Source: CBDTTW01 sp965363675 (GTDB taxonomy: Bacteria; Bacteroidota; Rhodothermia; Rhodothermales; DASSAV01). Taken from it: a stretch of 31,034 nt of DNA. How positions within the stretch are numbered: position 1 is the first letter of the stretch; every line of letters begins with the position of its first letter. The position numbers were made by a program, and so were the translations under genes. Below, in pieces: positions 15,073-22,523 of this stretch. The notes below the pieces were generated by a model. It ran no database searches. It saw nothing but the letters and a program-made list of their open reading frames with translations, and was not told the origin of the DNA. The stretch lies in contig CBDTTW010000014.1 of NCBI GenBank assembly GCA_965363675.1, forward strand, positions 1 through 31,034, given 5' to 3'.

Positions 15073-16080
15073 CTAGACCGGGACGTCCGAGCCGGCGTAC
15101 ATCTCGACCAGGGCCTGAGCCTGCGCCAGCATCCTCGCCCGCAGCGCCTCCGGCTCGGTCACCTCGACGCCCGGCCCCCACGAACGGATGAACGCAGCAA
15201 TCTCCTCCAGCCCCGACACCTCGAACGACACCACCGTCCTCCCGTCGCCCGTGAGGCCCTCGATCTGCTGGGTCGGGTGGTACTGCTTGCGCTTGAAGTA
15301 CACCGCCCGATCCGGCCGCACGCGTAGGCGCACCGTATGCACCTCGCCGCCTTCGAGCGCGCTGAACCGGTCGCGGAAGTGCAGATTAGGGTCGAAGTCT
15401 CTGGGCGCGTCGAAACGCTGCGCGGTGGGCCGTACGGCGAGGAAGCCCGCCAGCGAAAAGTCGCGGATCTTTTTCGTCTCGTGGCACAACCCCGTGAGGA
15501 GCCACGAGGTGCCCCGCGCCGAAAGCAGGTAGGGGTCCAGGAGAAGGTTGGTTTCGGTTTTGTCGTAGCGCCCCGAGTGGTAATCGGCCGACACCGTGCG
15601 CTGGTCGATGAGCGCCGCCAGCAGCGCCTCGAAGCACTCCGCGTTGAGCAGGTTTTGCGCCGGGCTCTCGAAAAACCACCGCCTGCTATGGGTCTCCGGC
15701 TCGAAGGTGTACACGCGGTCCTGCACGTTGGCCGTCAGCTTCTCGTAGGCCCCCTGAAGCGACTTCCCGAGCGGCGTCGGTTCGAGCAGGGCGCTTGCGG
15801 CGCTCGCCGCGAAGAGCAGGGCAAACACCTCCTTCTCCGTGAACGCCCGGAGGTCCGCCGCGCCCTCGACCGGCTCCTCGGCCGCCGGCAGGCAATACTT
15901 CACCATGCCGCCGTCCTTGCGCTCCACAAGGCCGCTTCCCTTCTTCTTGAGCGAGGCCAGGACGCGGCGCAGGTGCCGGGTCGTGACCCCGGCGGCCTGC
16001 GCCAGCTCGGTCTGGTTCAGCTCGACGCCGCCGGCGAGCGAGCGGAGACACTTCGTTTCAGCGGATGTAAACGTTTCCAT
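15073..16080 (-). CDS. WYL-domain transcriptional regulator
   Basis: A 335-residue protein. The N-terminus (about 1-60) is a helix-turn-helix of DeoR/MarR-like type (ELAQAAGVTTRHLRRVLASLKKKG). The middle (about 165-235) carries a WYL domain: SADYHSGRYDKTE, then LDPYLLSARGTSWLLTG, where SWLLTG replaces the signature WYL strand. The C-terminus (about 245-325) fits the WCX extension. WYL domains sense ligands, in several cases nucleic acids or nucleotides, and control DNA repair, defence or metabolic genes. The gene starts 23 bases after the GH43 stop codon on the same strand, so it is probably co-transcribed and may regulate that gene. No defence genes lie beside it. Confidence 0.85.
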   Translation of the reverse strand: METFTSAETKCLRSLAGGVELNQTELAQAAGVTTRHLRRVLASLKKKGSGLVERKDGGMVKYCLPAAEEPVEGAADLRAFTEKEVFALLFAASAASALLEPTPLGKSLQGAYEKLTANVQDRVYTFEPETHSRRWFFESPAQNLLNAECFEALLAALIDQRTVSADYHSGRYDKTETNLLLDPYLLSARGTSWLLTGLCHETKKIRDFSLAGFLAVRPTAQRFDAPRDFDPNLHFRDRFSALEGGEVHTVRLRVRPDRAVYFKRKQYHPTQQIEGLTGDGRTVVSFEVSGLEEIAAFIRSWGPGVEVTEPEALRARMLAQAQALVEMYAGSDVPV

Positions 16081-16103
16081 GCGAGCACCGAAAGGCCGAA
16101 GGC

Positions 16104-17234
16104 TCAGCGCGCGAAGGCGTCGAGACTCCAGGCGTCGCGCCAGGCGATGAAGGGGCGGTCGCCCTCAAAGGTGATGGGCAGCCATACGTAGCGGCCGTCG
16201 ATGGGGTTCTGGGGAGCCCAGCGGTCGGCCATGAAGATGAAGGCGTCCGGGCGCCCCGGCACGGGCAGCACGAACGTGCTCTGCGAATGAAACGTAAGCG
16301 CCGAGTCCGGGCCGACGGCCGGGTTGCCCAGCTCGCGCCACGGCCCCCAAATGGTCGGCGCCGAAGCGGAGCGCGCCGCGTTGGGGTCCCAGCCGGTGCA
16401 TCCCGAGGCGACGAGGTAGTAGCGCCCGTTGCGCTTGAACAGCGCCGGAGCCTCCGTGAAGCGCCCGGGGAAAAGCCGGAGGTAGCGGCCCGAGGGGGCC
16501 GTATAGTCGTCGCTCAGCTCCGAGAGGTGCAGCGTGCTGTTCTCCTCGCTCGCGTAGACGTGGTAGGCCTTGCCGTCGTCATCGACGAACAGGTTCATGT
16601 CGCGCGCCATCTGGCCGCCGGCGAAGTCCCGGCCGAGGATATTGAGCGAGTCCGGATGCTCGGGCAGCGAGCCGCCGGTGAACGCCATGCCCGCCGCGCG
16701 CGAGGGCTTGCGGTGCACGTCCAGCGCGTTGATCGGCCAGTAGCCGGCGTTCGGGCGGAAACTGCCCACGTACGTAAACGGCCCGGTGGGCGCGTCCGCC
16801 ACGGCCACCCCGCTGCGCGCGCCTTTGTAGCCCTGCCCCAGGGGTTCCAGGTGGAACCACATGACGTACTTGCCGGTCCGGGCGTTTTTGATGACCTTGG
16901 GCCGTTCCAGGATGCACCCTCGGGCGATGTCGTGCGAGGGATCGCCCTCGACGACGGCCAGAGCCACGCCCTCGTTCTTCCACGTATACAAGTCGCGCGA
17001 GCTGTACACGCGCACGCCCACCTGGGCCGCGTTGCCCGTCGGCCCGGCGATCTTGTGCTCGCCGTACCAGTAGTACACCCCGTCCTCATGCCAGATGCCG
17101 CCGCCGTGCGCGTTGATGGGCGCCCCGTCGGCGTCCTTCCACTCGGCGCCCGGCCGAAAAACTTGCCGCGCTTGCGCCGCGAGCGGCAGCGCCGGCAGGA
17201 GCACGCTTGCCAAGAGAAGGCATACAACTTTCAT
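16104..17234 (-). CDS. Secreted glycoside hydrolase family 43 protein (GH43_34-like)
   Basis: A 376-residue protein with a signal peptide (about 1-22, ending AQA). The rest is a five-bladed beta-propeller of GH43 type. The pattern INAHGGGIWHEDGVYYWYGEHK is split across blade 1. It is followed by ERPKVIKN, KYVMWFHLE, RDMNLFVDDDGKAYHVYASEEN, FTEAPALFKRNGRYYL, SGCTGWDPN, QSTFVLP and FMADRW, each read as part of the conserved GH43_34 order. Related enzymes act on arabinogalactan or pectin side chains (galactosidase or arabinofuranosidase activities). Which activity this one has cannot be told here. The ATG at 17234 starts the signal peptide. It is followed by the WYL regulator gene after 23 bases. 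Confidence 0.88.
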   Translation of the reverse strand: MKVVCLLLASVLLPALPLAAQARQVFRPGAEWKDADGAPINAHGGGIWHEDGVYYWYGEHKIAGPTGNAAQVGVRVYSSRDLYTWKNEGVALAVVEGDPSHDIARGCILERPKVIKNARTGKYVMWFHLEPLGQGYKGARSGVAVADAPTGPFTYVGSFRPNAGYWPINALDVHRKPSRAAGMAFTGGSLPEHPDSLNILGRDFAGGQMARDMNLFVDDDGKAYHVYASEENSTLHLSELSDDYTAPSGRYLRLFPGRFTEAPALFKRNGRYYLVASGCTGWDPNAARSASAPTIWGPWRELGNPAVGPDSALTFHSQSTFVLPVPGRPDAFIFMADRWAPQNPIDGRYVWLPITFEGDRPFIAWRDAWSLDAFAR

Positions 17235-17456
17235 GAAACCCCACCGGTCAGGCTCGTAGAAGGGTAAGGCGCCGCCGCAGCGGGGCCGCTGCGCGCGCAA
17301 AGCGTCGCAACTCCCGGAATATACTGGACAAACCGGCTCGGCTCCTGCCGGGCGCGCCGCGCGGGGCGCTCTTGACGATAACTTAGAAAACCGCGTCCTT
17401 CGTTGGAGCGATAGTTGATCCCTCCGGCGCGAAGCCTTCACCATCCGGCCGTTTCC

Positions 17457-18065
17457 ATGCTCGATACGCTCGATACGCTTTTCTCCAGCCCGTGGGGCAT
17501 CCTCGCTATTTTCCTGCTGCGCATCGTAGACGTATCGCTCTCGATGATGCGGATGCTTTTCGCCGTGCGCGGCATGCGGCTCGTGGCGGCGGCGATGGGC
17601 TTCTTCGAGGTGCTCATCTGGATCATCGTGGTGGGCAACGCGCTTCAGCACCTGGACTCGGTGTACCACATCATCGCCTATGCCGGCGGCTTTGCCACGG
17701 GCAACTACGTGGGCGTCTCGCTGGAGGCGCGCTTTGCGCTCGGCGTCAATGCGGTGCGCGCCGTATTCCGCAGCCCCGAGGCGGGCGGCAAAGGCGCCGA
17801 GGCCGCCCTGGCGCTGCGCGAGCAGGGCTACGCCGTCACCGAGCTGCCCGGTCGCGGCCGCCACGGCTCCGTCGATATTCTCAACATCATCGTCCAGCGT
17901 CGCCATGTGCCCCATGTGCTGACGCTGCTGCAAGAAACCGACGACACGAGCTTCGTGACGGTGCAGGAGGTGCGCTCGACGACGGGAGGGTTCCTGCCGA
18001 GCATGGGGCGCCCCGCCGCCGGCGACTCGCTGAGCTTCAGGCGCCTCCGCATGTTTCGCAACTAG
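17457..18065 (+). CDS. UPF0316 / DUF2179-type membrane protein
   Basis: A 202-residue protein. About three transmembrane helices occupy residues 10-90 (GILAIFLLRIVDVSL, then FFEVLIWIIVVGNAL, then IIAYAGGFATGNYVGVSLE), which is the DUF5698 part. A soluble domain follows with ALREQGYAVTELPGRGRHG and LNIIVQRRHV, the DUF2179 alpha/beta fold. This is the UPF0316 architecture. The biochemical role is not established; DUF2179 domains resemble small ligand-binding domains. The ATG at 17457 starts a helix-first membrane protein. The gene is divergent from the GH43 gene and converges on the orphan PAS gene 21 bases away, with a 12-bp palindrome (18065-18076) between the stops. Confidence 0.85.
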   Translation: MLDTLDTLFSSPWGILAIFLLRIVDVSLSMMRMLFAVRGMRLVAAAMGFFEVLIWIIVVGNALQHLDSVYHIIAYAGGFATGNYVGVSLEARFALGVNAVRAVFRSPEAGGKGAEAALALREQGYAVTELPGRGRHGSVDILNIIVQRRHVPHVLTLLQETDDTSFVTVQEVRSTTGGFLPSMGRPAAGDSLSFRRLRMFRN

Positions 18066-18086
18066 GGGCGCGCCCCAGGCGCAGGG

Positions 18087-18494
18087 CTAGCTGATCGGGT
18101 GCAGGCTCACCGTAATGGCGTCCTCGGCCATAGCCAGGCGGCTGTTGGCCGTCGCCTTCATCCAGCGCCGCTTGCCGCCCTGCCCGCGCACGCACAAGAG
18201 CCAGGCGGCCGAGGTTTTGCCGTAGCAAACCATATCGGCCAGGTCGCGCATGACCAGGGGCAGGCTGCTGCCGTGGATGCAGTTGAAGAAGCAGCGGTTG
18301 TAGTAGCTCTCCCCCTCGAAGCCGAAGAGCCGGCAGGCGGCGTCCGTGGCAAAGCGCAGACGGGCCTCCGAGTCGAGCACGAGCACGGGCTTCTCGGAAG
18401 GCAAGTGCCGGGCATACCACTCCGGGCCGATGCGGGGCGCAAGCGCCTCCGCTTTGCCATCCTTAGGGAGCCTATGCACTACCCTGATTTCCAA
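18087..18494 (-). CDS. Orphan single PAS-domain protein
   Basis: About 135 residues, essentially one PAS domain: VLVLDSEARLRFATDAACRLFGFEGESYYNRCFFNCIHGSSLP is seen as successive short motifs, then LLCVRGQGGKRRWMKATANS. No kinase, DNA-binding or cyclase domain is attached. It may bind a small ligand and act as an adaptor. The start is uncertain: TTG at 18494 gives the longest form, a GTG at 18479 is an alternative, and there is no suitable ATG. Two candidate TTACAAG-type repeat boxes lie 70-150 bases upstream. The response regulator gene lies upstream on the same strand. Confidence 0.7.
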   Translation of the reverse strand: MEIRVVHRLPKDGKAEALAPRIGPEWYARHLPSEKPVLVLDSEARLRFATDAACRLFGFEGESYYNRCFFNCIHGSSLPLVMRDLADMVCYGKTSAAWLLCVRGQGGKRRWMKATANSRLAMAEDAITVSLHPIS

Positions 18495-18563
18495 TATCGT
18501 CCTATGAACATTTTATGAAGCCTTTCAGGCCGTGCAGCGCCGGTAATTCCGTGCTGGAAGCGC

Positions 18564-18581
18564 TTACATGTACGCTTCAAG
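18564..18581 (+). promoter_or_regulatory. Weaker repeat box: TTACATG-N4-CTTCAAG
   Basis: Two heptamers with an 11-base period, in the 237-base gap between the response regulator stop and the orphan PAS start. The second half-site matches TTACAAG at only five of seven positions. It is listed because a better box lies 60 bases away. Confidence 0.25.
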
Positions 18582-18623
18582 GGTACGTACGGGATGCATG
18601 GTTTACGCGCGCCGATGCCGGTA

Positions 18624-18641
18624 TCACAGGTCTGTTACAAG
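18624..18641 (+). promoter_or_regulatory. Candidate operator: TCACAGG-N4-TTACAAG direct repeat
   Basis: Two heptamers with an 11-base period, about 130 bases upstream of the orphan PAS gene. The larger 18622-18644 segment is 20/23 identical to 5391-5413 upstream of kaiC. Relative to the PAS gene it is in the opposite orientation to the kaiC copy. Confidence 0.45.
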
Positions 18642-18731
18642 CCGAGCCGCCCGGATGCGCTTGCCCGACCGGACGCACTCAAGAACCTACAGGGGCCGCC
18701 TACGAGGAATATCATCCAACGGCTGAATCCA

Positions 18732-19433
18732 TCAGATCTTCAAACGATACCCCACGCCGTAGATCGTCTCGATGAGCGCCGGGCCGAGCGGGTCGATCTC
18801 GATTTTGCGCCGCAGCGAGGCTACGTGCCGGTCGATGGTCCGCGTGGCGATGTCGTGCTCGATATTCCAGACGCCGCGAAGCAGCATCTTGCGGGTGACG
18901 ATTTGCCCTTTGTGTTGCAGCAGGTACTTGAGCACGTCGAACTCCAGGGCGGTCAGCCCGATGTCGGCGCCGTCGCGCAGGGCTTCGTGGGTGCTGAAGT
19001 TGATGCCCACGTCTCCGACTTGGTGCACCTCCATCGGCGCCGAGGAAGGCGGGAGCGTGCGTTGCAGGATGGCCCGCACCCGGGCGGCCAGCTCCTCCAC
19101 GCTGAACGGCTTGACCAGGTAATCCGTGGCCCCCAGGTCGAAGGCGCGCAGGATGTTTTCCTGCTCGTCCAGACCGCTCAGCACGAGCGTGGGGCGCGCC
19201 GTGGCTTCCAGGGCCGACTGCCGCAGTACGTCGAAGCCGGTCACGCCGGGCATCATCAGGTCCAGCACGACGATGTCGAAGCGGCGCTCGCGCAGCAGGC
19301 CGATGGCGCGCCCTCCTTCGTGCGCGGTTTCGACCTCGTAGCCCTGACCCCTAAAGTAGACCGCCAGCCCGGCCGCCAGATCGGTATTGTCCTCCACGAG
19401 CAGCAGTTGATAGTGTTGGCGCGGTTCTCCCAT
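18732..19433 (-). CDS. OmpR/PhoB-family response regulator
   Basis: A 233-residue two-domain regulator. The receiver (about 8-122) has acidic residues Glu14/Asp15, phospho-acceptor Asp58 (VVLDLMMPG), Ser at the Thr/Ser switch (LVLSGLD) and Lys108 (YLVKPF); all are canonical. The C-terminal winged helix (about 140-232) shows LTALEFDVLKYLLQHKGQIVTR, the recognition-helix region TRTIDRHVASLRRKIE, and the hairpin ending YGVGYRLKI, seen as separate motifs. Such regulators bind tandem heptamer repeats as dimers. The ATG at 19433 is preferred; an extended open frame to 19538 adds low-complexity residues. No partner kinase adjoins it, so it is an orphan. The soluble kinase in the kai cluster is a candidate partner by inference only. 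Confidence 0.94.
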   Translation of the reverse strand: MGEPRQHYQLLLVEDNTDLAAGLAVYFRGQGYEVETAHEGGRAIGLLRERRFDIVVLDLMMPGVTGFDVLRQSALEATARPTLVLSGLDEQENILRAFDLGATDYLVKPFSVEELAARVRAILQRTLPPSSAPMEVHQVGDVGINFSTHEALRDGADIGLTALEFDVLKYLLQHKGQIVTRKMLLRGVWNIEHDIATRTIDRHVASLRRKIEIDPLGPALIETIYGVGYRLKI

Positions 19434-19560
19434 TCCTTTACCGATGCCGGCTGCCCTACATGAGGAAATCGCAGCGCCCGCGCCGCCGCCCGAGAAGTCT
19501 ACGGGGCTGCCTCTACGCGCCGAGGCGGAAACGCCCAAAGAATACCATCATAGCCCTGCC

Positions 19561-19578
19561 GTACGAGTTATTTACAAA
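19561..19578 (+). promoter_or_regulatory. Candidate repeat box: GTACGAG-N4-TTACAAA
   Basis: Two heptamers with an 11-base period in the divergent region between the response regulator (start 19433) and yceI (start 19691). They match TTACAAG at five and six of seven positions. A TGTAACAAG sequence follows at 19610-19618. If the regulator is autoregulated, this is where its site would be expected. Confidence 0.3.
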
Positions 19579-19690
19579 ACCGCGCGCGTCTTCTGCAACA
19601 AATAGGTGTTGTAACAAGTAAATTGGTGCGACGCCGCCCAAGCGCGCGTCCTATGCTCATTCAAATACGTGTTTAAACTCGCAACCAACC

Positions 19691-20248
19691 ATGACGACTT
19701 CCCCTGTAACCGCCTCTGTCCGCGTTTTCAGCATCGACCCCTCGCACTCCCGGCTGGGCTTCGCGGTGCGTCACCTGGGCCTGAGCAAGGTGCGCGGCAA
19801 CTTCGAGCAGTTCGAGGGCGCCGTTCACCTCGACCCTGCCGACCTTTCGTCGCTGGAGACGCACGCCGAGGTGCAGGCGGCCTCCATCACGACGCACGAC
19901 GCGCAGCGCGACGCGCACCTGCGCTCGGCCGACTTCTTCGACGTGGAGCAGCACCCGACGCTTTCGTTCAAAAGCGCCGGCGCCGGCGCGGTGCGCGGCA
20001 ACCGCTTTACGCTGCGCGGCGACCTCACGATGCACGGCGTCACCCGCCCGGTCGAACTCGAAGCGGAGTTCATGGGCGAGCAGACCGATCCGTGGGGCGG
20101 CCGCCGTATTGCCTTCGAGGCGCACACGCGCGTCAACCGCAGGGACTTCGGGCTTACATGGGGCGTGGTCCTCGAAGCCGGCGGCTTGCTCGTGGCCGAC
20201 GAGGTGGATATCACGCTCGAAATCGAAGCCGTCCAGCAGGACGCCTGA
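19691..20248 (+). CDS. YceI-family protein
   Basis: A 185-residue lipocalin-like beta-barrel protein. Family landmarks in order are FSIDPSHSRLGFAVRHLGLSKVRG (seen as FSIDPSHS and GFAVRH), FEQFEGAVHLDP, DAQRDAHLRSADFFDVEQHP, TMHGVTRPVELEAEF and INRRDFG-like VNRRDFGLTW. YceI proteins bind isoprenoid or amide lipids and are often periplasmic. This copy has no signal peptide, so it is predicted to be cytoplasmic. The stop is 44 bases before the FMN reductase start on the same strand, so the two probably form an operon. The AT-rich region upstream (19550-19640) likely holds the promoter. Confidence 0.93.
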   Translation: MTTSPVTASVRVFSIDPSHSRLGFAVRHLGLSKVRGNFEQFEGAVHLDPADLSSLETHAEVQAASITTHDAQRDAHLRSADFFDVEQHPTLSFKSAGAGAVRGNRFTLRGDLTMHGVTRPVELEAEFMGEQTDPWGGRRIAFEAHTRVNRRDFGLTWGVVLEAGGLLVADEVDITLEIEAVQQDA

Positions 20249-20292
20249 GCCTCCCCCGCCCTGACCTCTCACCCGACCTCTACGCCGAACCC

Positions 20293-20868
20293 ATGGAAAA
20301 CGCCCCTCTCAAGCTGCTCGTGATCGTAGGCAGCACGCGTCCCGGCCGAAAAGGCAAAGCCGTCGCGGACTGGTTCCTCGAACACGCCCGGCGGCACCCC
20401 GGCTTCGAGACGACCGTCGCCGACCTGGCCGAACTCGATCTGCCCGTGTACGACGAGCCGAACCATCCCCGGATGCAGCAGTACACGCGCGCGCACACCC
20501 ACCGCTGGAGCGCGCTCGTGGCCGCCGCCGACGCCTTCGTGCTTGTGACGCCGGAGTACAACTATAACCCGCCGCCCTCGGTCGTCAACGCGATGAACTA
20601 CGTCTACAACGAGTGGAATTACAAGCCTCTTGCCTTTGTCTCGTACGGCGGCATCTCGGGCGGCATGCGCGGCGTGGAGCACCTGAAGACGATGGCCGTC
20701 ACCCTGAAGATGGCGCCGATCGTGGAAGCCGTCGTGCTGCCGAACTTTACCCAGCAGCTCGACGCGCAAGGCGCCTTCGTCGGCGCCGAAGGGAACGCCA
20801 AGGCGGCCGAGGCGATGCTGAAGGAACTAGCTCGGTGGGCGCGCGCGCTCAAGCCGATGCGCGCCTAA
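20293..20868 (+). CDS. NAD(P)H-dependent FMN reductase
   Basis: A 191-residue flavodoxin-fold flavoprotein. The FMN phosphate loop is GSTRPGRKGKAVADWF (about 12-27). The isoalloxazine contact TPEYNYNPPPSVVNAMNY follows at about 80-97, and SYGGISGGMRGVEHLK at about 116-131. It would reduce FMN, quinones or azo compounds with NAD(P)H. The ATG at 20293 is chosen because the family pattern begins at once (LKLLVIVGSTR). It follows yceI by 44 bases and converges on the thioredoxin gene. Confidence 0.93.
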   Translation: MENAPLKLLVIVGSTRPGRKGKAVADWFLEHARRHPGFETTVADLAELDLPVYDEPNHPRMQQYTRAHTHRWSALVAAADAFVLVTPEYNYNPPPSVVNAMNYVYNEWNYKPLAFVSYGGISGGMRGVEHLKTMAVTLKMAPIVEAVVLPNFTQQLDAQGAFVGAEGNAKAAEAMLKELARWARALKPMRA

Positions 20869-20878
20869 AGCGCCTCCT

Positions 20879-20893
20879 GCGCCCGCCGGGCGC
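20879..20893. terminator. Short GC hairpin between convergent genes
   Basis: GCGCCC and GGGCGC flank a three-base loop, followed by GTTT. It fills the 27-base gap between the FMN reductase and thioredoxin stops and may end both transcripts weakly. Confidence 0.4.
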
Positions 20894-20895
20894 GT

Positions 20896-21213
20896 TTACC
20901 CAAGGCTCCGGGCGAGCCATTTGCGCACTTCCGGCTCAGGCAACGCCCCGGTGAAAGCGTCGGCCACGGCCCCATCCCGGAATAGCTTGACGGCGGGAAT
21001 GCCCTGCACGCCGAAGTGCGCCGCGAGGTCGGGATGCTGGTCCACGTTGATCTTGACGAGCCGCCAGGCCCCTTTGCTTTCGTGCGCCAGGCGTTCGAGC
21101 GTAGGGCCGAGCGCGCGGCACGGCCCGCACCACGGCGCCCAAAAATCCACGACGACCGGTTTGCGCCGGCTCACCTCGATGACGGTCTTGACGAAGGGTT
21201 CGGGCAGTTGCAT
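20896..21213 (-). CDS. Thioredoxin
   Basis: A 105-residue cytoplasmic thioredoxin. The active site WCGPC is at about 28-32 (VVVDFWAPWCGPCRAL). The cis-Pro loop GIPAVKLFRDG follows at about 72-82. Length and motifs are those of a normal TrxA. It starts 24 bases after the stop of the flavoprotein gene on the same strand and is the last gene of a likely permease-flavoprotein-thioredoxin operon. Confidence 0.96.
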   Translation of the reverse strand: MQLPEPFVKTVIEVSRRKPVVVDFWAPWCGPCRALGPTLERLAHESKGAWRLVKINVDQHPDLAAHFGVQGIPAVKLFRDGAVADAFTGALPEPEVRKWLARSLG

Positions 21214-21237
21214 GGCGGTCGGAGGGCAAAAGGAAGC

Positions 21238-22512
21238 CTACTCGTGGTATGCGCCCTCGGCGGCCGAGGTTCCGAGGGCCGCGCCCGCCGCCGAACCCGC
21301 CGCAAAGCCGCTGGCCCATGCCCACGCGAAGTTGAAGCCGCCGATGCGGCCGTCCACGTCGCAGAGTTCGCCGCACAGATACACGCCCGGCGCGATGCGG
21401 CTTTCCATCGTCGCCAGGTTCAGCTCGGCGAGCGGCGCGCCTCCGGCCGTCGCCTCGGCGTATTTGTAGCCCCGGTCCCCCGTGACGGGCATGGGCGTCC
21501 GGACGAGCGCGTCCACGAGCGACGCGCGCCGCGCGCGCGCGAGTTGCGCCAGGGCCGTCTCCGGGGGGACGCCCGCGGCGAGGCAAAGGGCCTCGGCGAG
21601 GCGTTGGGGCAGCCACGGGTGCAGCGCCGCGCGCACGCTGCCCTTGCCGCTTTGCAGCCGCTCGTGCAGGTCGGAGGGCGCCAGGCGCGGCAGCCAGTTC
21701 ACGAAAAGCTCCGCCCCCGGGTCGTGCAGGCGCGCCTCCGTCAGGTGACGGCTGATGTCGAGGGCCGCCGGCCCGGAGAGGCCGAAGTGGGTGCACAAGA
21801 GCGACCCTTCGGCCGTCGCCGTGCGCTTGCCCGAAGCCGTGCGCACCTCCACGCCCGCCTCGGCGGAGACGCCGCTCAGGCGGCGCACCCAATGCCCCTC
21901 GGCCACGACGAGCGGCGCCAGCGCCGGGAAGCGGTGCGGCGTCAGGCGGTGTCCGAGCCGCGCCGCCAACTGATATCCGAAGCCGTCGCTCCCGCTTTTG
22001 GGCAGCGCCGCCCCGCCCGTAGCGAGGATGACGCGCTGCGCCCGCAGCCCGCCCCACTCGCCGCCGACCCGGAAGCCCTCCGCGAGCGGCTCCACCGTCA
22101 GCACGCGGCGGAGGGTGCGCAGATCGGCGCCCTGCCGCGCCAGCTCGTCCAGCAGCGCCCCGAGCACGGTTTCGGCGCGGTCGGTCGTCGGGAAAAGCTT
22201 GCCCGTCTCCTCGCGCTTGAGCGCCACGCCGATCTGCCGGAAAAACGCGATGGTCTCCTCGACGCCGAAGGCTTTCAGCACCCGCTCGATCTGCCGGGGC
22301 CGCGAGCCGTTGAAATCCGAGGCAGACACGCGCTCGTGCGTGACGTTGCACCGGCCGCCGCCGGCGACGAGGATCTTTGCGCCCACCCGGCGCGCGCCGT
22401 CGAGCAGCACGATCCGCCGGCCCGGCGCCGCGCGGGCCGCCGCGATGCCGGCCATCAGGCCCGCCGCTCCCGCGCCCACAATCGCCAGATCGACCCGTTC
22501 TTCTTCCCCCAC
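21238..22512 (-). CDS. HI0933/BaiN-type FAD-dependent oxidoreductase
   Basis: A 424-residue flavoprotein. It has an N-terminal Rossmann motif GAGAAG (13-18) for FAD, the family signature GGGRCNVTH (51-59), a middle ATGGAALPKSGSDG segment, and a C-terminal GGFNFAWAWASGFAAG FAD-contact motif. These define the HI0933/YhiN/BaiN family, whose cellular substrates are mostly unknown; BaiN has been linked to bile-acid reduction in gut bacteria. The start is the GTG at 22512, 11 bases after the permease stop and directly before the first strand; no ATG is suitable. The close spacing on both sides points to one operon with the purine permease upstream and thioredoxin downstream. Confidence 0.93.
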   Translation of the reverse strand: MGEEERVDLAIVGAGAAGLMAGIAAARAAPGRRIVLLDGARRVGAKILVAGGGRCNVTHERVSASDFNGSRPRQIERVLKAFGVEETIAFFRQIGVALKREETGKLFPTTDRAETVLGALLDELARQGADLRTLRRVLTVEPLAEGFRVGGEWGGLRAQRVILATGGAALPKSGSDGFGYQLAARLGHRLTPHRFPALAPLVVAEGHWVRRLSGVSAEAGVEVRTASGKRTATAEGSLLCTHFGLSGPAALDISRHLTEARLHDPGAELFVNWLPRLAPSDLHERLQSGKGSVRAALHPWLPQRLAEALCLAAGVPPETALAQLARARRASLVDALVRTPMPVTGDRGYKYAEATAGGAPLAELNLATMESRIAPGVYLCGELCDVDGRIGGFNFAWAWASGFAAGSAAGAALGTSAAEGAYHE

Positions 22513-22523
22513 CGCTGCGCTCG

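Noticed and set aside
18515..18775. 86-codon open frame between the orphan PAS gene and the response regulator
   Set aside because: It overlaps the response regulator 3' end, its composition is unlike a real protein, and it covers the candidate operator boxes.
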